57,196 nt of DNA from JBFGCM01 sp041581135. Its GTDB lineage: Bacteria; Actinomycetota; Acidimicrobiia; Spongiisociales; UBA5794. Positions 53,036 through 57,196 of this stretch are shown piece after piece (position 1 is the first letter of the stretch; every line of letters starts with the position of its first letter). Both the position numbers and the translations under genes were made by a program. The notes beneath the pieces were generated by a model that was not told the DNA's origin, ran no database searches, and saw only the letters and a program-made list of their open reading frames with translations. The stretch is from contig JBFGCM010000012.1 of NCBI GenBank assembly GCA_041581135.1, positions 1 through 57,196 of the forward strand. Reading direction: 5' to 3'.

Positions 53036-54181
53036 CTACCTCGATCCACCGGCAACGATCGCAGCGGCCACGTTACGTGCCTCTGCATCGACCTCCAAGA
53101 CCTCGTCTACCGTCCGCAGCTCGCGCCCATCCACCGCTTCGAGCGTGGCCTCGACGACCGCAGCGATGGTGAGGAACCCGATGCGACCCTCCAGGAACGC
53201 ATGCACGGCGACTTCGTCGGCGGCATTCAGCACGGCCGGTGCCGATCCGCCGGCCCGGCCGGCCGCATACCCCAGGCGGAGCGCGGGAAAGGCTTCGAGA
53301 TCGGGGGCGGTGAAGACGAGTTCGGTGTTCACGAGGTCGAGACGCTCCTTGTCGAGTGGGGCGCGGTCTGGATAGGTGAGTGCGTACTGGATCGGCCCGC
53401 GCATATCGGGTCTCCCCAACTCGGCCTTGAGCGATCCGTCGACGAACTCGACGAGCGAATGCACCTCGCTGGTCGGATGCACGACGACGTCGATCCGGTC
53501 GTAACCGACGCCGAACAGGTAGTGCGCCTCGATGACTTCGAACGCCTTGTTCATGAGCGTTGCGGAGTCGACGGTGATACGAGGGCCCATGTCCCAGGTC
53601 GGGTGGGCCAGCGCCTCGACCACTGTCACGTCGGCCAGCTCACCGATCGAGCGTCCCCGGAACGGACCACCGCTGGCGGTGAGGATCAGCCGGCGTACGG
53701 CTCCAGGTGGCTCTCCGACGAGACACTGCCACAACGCGGAGTGCTCGGAGTCGACCGGGATGAGCTCTCCCCCGCCCTCGGCCAGCGCTGCGGCGACGAC
53801 CGGGCCTCCCGCGACGAGGCTCTCCTTGTTGGCGAGGCACAGCCGGTTACCGGCGCCCAACGCCGCCACCGAGGCGGGGAGCCCGGCGGCACCGACGATG
53901 CCGTTGACGACTGCGGCCTCGCTGGTCGTCGCCAGCTCCTCCATCGCGGAGGGACCGAACCTCACCCGATCGCCGAGAGCATCGGAGAAGGCGCGCCGCT
54001 CGGATTCGGTGGGTTCCGCCACCCCGATCGTCGCATCGGGATGAGCTGCAGCGATGCCCAAGAGCGCGTCGCTCCCCCGCCGGGCGCCGAGGCCGACGAC
54101 AGGCATCTTGTGCGTCGCCGCTACGTCGAGGGTCTGCCTGCCGATTGAGCCTGTCGCTCCGAGGACGACGACAGGTCTCAG
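53036..54181 (-). CDS. dxr: 1-deoxy-D-xylulose 5-phosphate reductoisomerase
   Basis: 381 residues: NADPH loop VVVLGATGSIG, LANKESLVAGG, PVDSEHSALWQCL, SGGPFRG and the GWASA-type segment in HPTWDMGPRITVDSATLMNKAFEVIEA. It makes MEP. The best start is a CTG at 54181 overlapping the cdsA stop (CTGA); this gives MRPVVVLGATGSIG, as the family expects. A GTG at 54214 would add 11 residues. CTG starts are rare. Confidence 0.92.
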   Translation of the reverse strand: MRPVVVLGATGSIGRQTLDVAATHKMPVVGLGARRGSDALLGIAAAHPDATIGVAEPTESERRAFSDALGDRVRFGPSAMEELATTSEAAVVNGIVGAAGLPASVAALGAGNRLCLANKESLVAGGPVVAAALAEGGGELIPVDSEHSALWQCLVGEPPGAVRRLILTASGGPFRGRSIGELADVTVVEALAHPTWDMGPRITVDSATLMNKAFEVIEAHYLFGVGYDRIDVVVHPTSEVHSLVEFVDGSLKAELGRPDMRGPIQYALTYPDRAPLDKERLDLVNTELVFTAPDLEAFPALRLGYAAGRAGGSAPAVLNAADEVAVHAFLEGRIGFLTIAAVVEATLEAVDGRELRTVDEVLEVDAEARNVAAAIVAGGSR

Positions 54182-57100
54182 CCGAGGATCCCGGTCCAGT
54201 AGAACACCAACCACGCCGCCGGCACTGCGAAGAGGATGGCGTCGATACGGTCGAGAATGCCACCATGCCCGGGCAGCAGCACGCCGATGTCCTTCACGCC
54301 CAGGCCCCGCTTCAGCACCGACACCGCCAGATCGCCGAACGGTGCGGCCACCGCGATGGCGGCACCCAGCGCGAGGCCGGAGCCGAGGTCGAACGGACCC
54401 ATGAAGCCGAAGGCGGCCCCGGTGACGATGGCGAAGAAGACTCCGAACACCAGGCCCTCGATGGTCTTCTTCGGTGAGACCGAAGGGGCCAGTGGATGAC
54501 GCCCGAACGCCCTGCCACCGAAGTACGACGCCACGTCCATGATCGCAGCCACCAACACGGTGGCCAGCACCAACCAGCGGAAGTCGGGTGACTCGACGAA
54601 TGCGATGGCAAAAGCACCCATCCCGCCGATCCAAGCCACACCGAGCAGTGTCACCGCACTGTTGGTGAGCGGGTCCACCCGGCCCGGAGCCATGGCGTAG
54701 ACGAGCAGCACACCAACTGCGCTGAGCCCCAGCGCCGCAGGCACGGACTGCAAGCCCCACGCCGCGGTACCGGCCAGTGCCCCAATGGTCCCGAGCAACC
54801 CGACGATGGTCACCGGGTTGAACCCGGCTCGTTTCAGCGCCACGTACATCTCGCCGACGGCGAGGATCAGCACCACCGCCACGAGCATCTGCGTCGCCAG
54901 CGTCCCCCAGAACAGGGCGCCGAGGAAGAGCCCGAGCAGGCCGAGACCGGTGGCGATGCGGATCCCGAGATCGGAGGAACGCTCGAACACCGGGGTGTGG
55001 TCGAGCTCGTCGTGGTGCGCCTCGACCACGTCCTGCAGTCCGACCAGGCCGCTCTCCAGACCCGGGATGTCCGCCGAGAGTGCCAACAGCTCGGGTTGTT
55101 CTTCGGCCGCCTCCGCCATCGCTTCTGCGAGGCCCACGTGCTCACGGGTGGACGCCTGGAGATACTCCTCGGCGGTGAACTCCTCGAACGCCGCCAGCCA
55201 GGCATCGTCATCCACGTCCATGGCGTCGTCGAGTTCGGCGGTCGGTGTGTCCTCGCCGGGTGTGTCCGGATCGGAGGTGGCGTGATCGAGTTCGGCGGTC
55301 GGTGTGTCCTCGCCGGGTGTGTCCAAATCGGACATGGCGTCATCCGCAGGCAGGGTTGCCGCGACCGTCGGGTCGGCCGCCTCGCCGGTGACGTCAGCCT
55401 CGTCCGGCCGGAATGTCTCGCTGACGACAGCCTCATCCGACGACGCCTCGTCGCCTCCGTCCTGGGCGTCAGCTCCCGCTGCGACCAGTAGGGACTCGTC
55501 CAGTGGGGAGTCGTCGGTGATGACCGCGGCGGCCGCGTCTTCTGTCCCATCGTCGCCGGCAACATCGTCGCCGGAACGATCATCGGCTGTCCCCTCGTCG
55601 AACAGGGTCGCCTCGGGGGCCATGTCGGGCACCGGCCCGGCTTCGGGTTGCGAACGCTCCACTTCCGGGCTCGACAGCGCCGGCGGCTCCAGGTCGGTAC
55701 CGAAATCCGTCGTGTCCGCGGTGGAGTCACCGTCTTCCCACCAGGAGTCGACGACGTCGTCGACGGGCTCGTCCGCCCTGCCCACCGTTTCGTCTGCTGA
55801 GTGCTCGATCATGTCGTCGTTCTGCTCGACGTCTTCCAGCGACGACACCAACTCGTCGTCCACTGTGAATGGCGGCCCCCCATCGGCGACCCCGGCGTCC
55901 GCCTGTGCAGCTTCCCCGGCGTCTTCGTCGAGATCATCGTCCCACACCCAGGAGTCGTCTGAGTCGTCAGACTCACTTTCGGCCCTGCCGCCGTCGCTGA
56001 CCGCCTGCCAGGGCGCAGAGACCTCGGGCTCGATCACCTTGACCACGTCCAGAGTGGCAACCGGCGCCTGCACCGCGGTGTCGTCGGAGGCCGGCGATGA
56101 CCGGCCCAACAAGCGACGCCACCACGACCCCGACACTGCCTTGCCTTCGTCGACGACCGGGGCGACCATCCAGTCGTGGAGCTCCTCGTCGATGGTTGCG
56201 GCATCCCGCAGGTCGACGACGAGCTCGGCGGCCACGGTCGCCTCATGTGACACTTCGTCGCCGGGACGGTCAGAGAGATCGGACGCATCCCGCGAGTGAT
56301 CAGGTGCGTACAGGAGCGGCACCGTGGGGAACTCGGGCATGGACGAGACCTCGATCTCCTCGGCCGACGGAATCGATGCCACCGGGGGCGCCGGCTCGAT
56401 CTCGTCGACGACTGCCGCAGGTGGCGCATCGGGCTCGACCATCGCCTCGGCACGCTTCCGGCGCCACCAGCGGCGCCGCCGCGGCTCGGACGGAGCCACA
56501 GGTTCGGCCGACTCCTCGTCCGCGTCCTCTGCCCACAACGCCTCGAACGCCGCCTCGGTCGACACCGCCGCGAGGTAGGCGGCTTCGTCGAAATCGGACT
56601 CGAGATCGTCTTCGGAGATGCCCGGCAGCGAAGCTGCACCGTCGGCGTCGACGGCAGCAGCGAGTGGCTCCGCCTCGACCTCGGCGTCGGCATCCTCCAA
56701 CGCTTCGTCGTCGACCGGCGCCTGCTCGACCTCGGCCACCGCTTCCTCGACGACCACGACCGCGACCTCCGACGCGGCCTCAGCCTCCACGACCTCGGCC
56801 TCCACGCCCGCCTCAGACTCGACCACGTCCACCTCAGACGCAGACAGCGCCTCTACGACCTGGTCCATCGCCGCGACCTCAGACGCAGACTCGGCCACCA
56901 CGCCCTCGGCCTCCACGACCGCCTCGGACTCGACCACCTCGACCGCTACCAACTCCTTCTCAGACGCAGACTCGGCCACCACGACCTCAGCCTCCACGCC
57001 CTCCTCGGACTCGACCACGTCCAGGTCAGACGCAGACTCGGCCACCGCCTCCACGACCTCGGCCTCCACGCCCGTCTCAGACTCGACCGCCTCGGACTCG

Positions 57101-57196
57101 ACCACGTCCACCTCAGACGCAGCCTCGGCCACCACGACCGCCTCGGACTCGACCACCTCGACCGCCACCGACTCCGTCTCAGACGCAGACAGCGCC
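54178..57196 (-). CDS. cdsA: Phosphatidate cytidylyltransferase with very long acidic N-terminal extension, 5' partial
   Basis: The last ~270 residues are a multi-span CdsA: KRAGFNPVTIVG and the signature KRGLGVKDIGVLLPGHGGILDRID near the end. It makes CDP-diacylglycerol from phosphatidate and CTP. Ahead of it is an extension of over 730 residues, rich in Glu, Asp, Ala, Val and Ser with repeats such as SASEVDVVESEAG, and two basic aromatic patches (RRRRWWRRKR near 56470; WWRRLLGRS near 56115). The frame is open to the window end, so the start is outside. The extension is far beyond the family's usual length. Confidence 0.9.
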   Translation of the reverse strand, partial: ALSASETESVAVEVVESEAVVVAEAASEVDVVESEAVESETGVEAEVVEAVAESASDLDVVESEEGVEAEVVVAESASEKELVAVEVVESEAVVEAEGVVAESASEVAAMDQVVEALSASEVDVVESEAGVEAEVVEAEAASEVAVVVVEEAVAEVEQAPVDDEALEDADAEVEAEPLAAAVDADGAASLPGISEDDLESDFDEAAYLAAVSTEAAFEALWAEDADEESAEPVAPSEPRRRRWWRRKRAEAMVEPDAPPAAVVDEIEPAPPVASIPSAEEIEVSSMPEFPTVPLLYAPDHSRDASDLSDRPGDEVSHEATVAAELVVDLRDAATIDEELHDWMVAPVVDEGKAVSGSWWRRLLGRSSPASDDTAVQAPVATLDVVKVIEPEVSAPWQAVSDGGRAESESDDSDDSWVWDDDLDEDAGEAAQADAGVADGGPPFTVDDELVSSLEDVEQNDDMIEHSADETVGRADEPVDDVVDSWWEDGDSTADTTDFGTDLEPPALSSPEVERSQPEAGPVPDMAPEATLFDEGTADDRSGDDVAGDDGTEDAAAAVITDDSPLDESLLVAAGADAQDGGDEASSDEAVVSETFRPDEADVTGEAADPTVAATLPADDAMSDLDTPGEDTPTAELDHATSDPDTPGEDTPTAELDDAMDVDDDAWLAAFEEFTAEEYLQASTREHVGLAEAMAEAAEEQPELLALSADIPGLESGLVGLQDVVEAHHDELDHTPVFERSSDLGIRIATGLGLLGLFLGALFWGTLATQMLVAVVLILAVGEMYVALKRAGFNPVTIVGLLGTIGALAGTAAWGLQSVPAALGLSAVGVLLVYAMAPGRVDPLTNSAVTLLGVAWIGGMGAFAIAFVESPDFRWLVLATVLVAAIMDVASYFGGRAFGRHPLAPSVSPKKTIEGLVFGVFFAIVTGAAFGFMGPFDLGSGLALGAAIAVAAPFGDLAVSVLKRGLGVKDIGVLLPGHGGILDRIDAILFAVPAAWLVFYWTGILG
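55230..55324. repeat. 57-bp tandem repeat in the cdsA extension
   Basis: CGAGTTCGGCGGTCGGTGTG and the bases after it (38 bp) occur at 55230 and 55287, encoding two copies of DTPGEDTPTAELD. Confidence 0.75.
56740..57196. repeat. Degenerate acidic repeat array at the window end
   Basis: Units of about 60-100 bp encoding SASE/VVESEA/VEAEVVEA recur at least six times and continue past the window. They are similar but not identical, as in an expanding coding repeat. Confidence 0.7.

Noticed and set aside
55230..57196. Short repeats considered as a CRISPR array
   Set aside because: Repeats are coding, degenerate and lack unique spacers; no cas gene is present.

Overview
High-GC chromosomal DNA of an actinomycete-type bacterium (Actinomycetota). 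The evidence is a palindromic actinobacterial LexA box (TCGAAC-N4-GTTCGA) at two sites, an imuA'-imuB-dnaE2 translesion set, an F420-type luciferase-like oxidoreductase, a DivIVA-like protein, and the actinobacterial order cdsA-dxr-rseP-ispG-proS-rimP-nusA-infB-rbfA-nrnA-truB-ribF followed further on by rpsO-pnp. Many genes have a TANNNT -10 box only 6-9 nt before the start codon (leaderless mRNA), and secreted or membrane proteins carry Thr-rich linkers. This fits best with an uncultured Acidimicrobiia-like lineage; that placement is inference.

Layout. 1-4.4 kb: the 3' end of an AroQ/alpha-beta-hydrolase fusion, an aminotransferase, an AlkA-type glycosylase, a glycolipid-binding-domain protein, SixA and a small unknown. 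4.5-9.2 kb: dnaE2 behind a LexA box, a small membrane protein and a DivIVA-like coiled coil. 9.2-16.6 kb: an unknown gene pair with an F420 oxidoreductase, an SGNH esterase, uridine kinase, photolyase, an acyltransferase, and an RHH regulator with a DUF4097 protein behind a repeated operator. 16.7-21.1 kb: a TPP riboswitch controlling thiamine pyrophosphokinase and a ThiBPQ importer. 21.1-24.7 kb: YbaK, thiosulfate sulfurtransferase, SufE, a 5-formyl-THF cyclo-ligase and an SDR. 24.8-28.7 kb: three tandem membrane-anchored propeller-like proteins of unknown role. 28.7-33.5 kb: a VOC protein, a YcaQ-type glycosylase, an acyltransferase, imuA'-imuB behind a second LexA box, and dodecin. 33.5-37.2 kb: pnp, rpsO, a Rid protein and a rhodanese. 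37.3-41.2 kb: an LCAT-like lipase facing a transmembrane CHAT protease-like protein. 41.2-57.2 kb: the housekeeping block on the minus strand, ending in a CdsA with a very long acidic N-terminal extension that runs off the window.

How the genes work together. The two LexA boxes lie in an identical 22-bp sequence 25 kb apart and should co-induce DnaE2, ImuA' and ImuB; AlkA-like, YcaQ-like and photolyase genes add to a repair-rich stretch. The thiamine operon imports thiamine and phosphorylates it under TPP feedback, with the ribosome-binding site inside the aptamer core. The minus-strand block joins isoprenoid precursor synthesis, lipid synthesis, regulated intramembrane proteolysis, tRNA charging, ribosome maturation, transcription elongation and translation initiation through overlapping stop/start codons.

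The strongest candidate for an undescribed system is the CHAT protein at 38733-41204. It has a cytoplasmic His/Cys CHAT domain, a long Pro-Glu-Val linker, one membrane span and a CBM9-like outer domain, and it sits tail-to-tail with a lipase. No CRISPR array, insertion sequence, rRNA or tRNA gene was seen.
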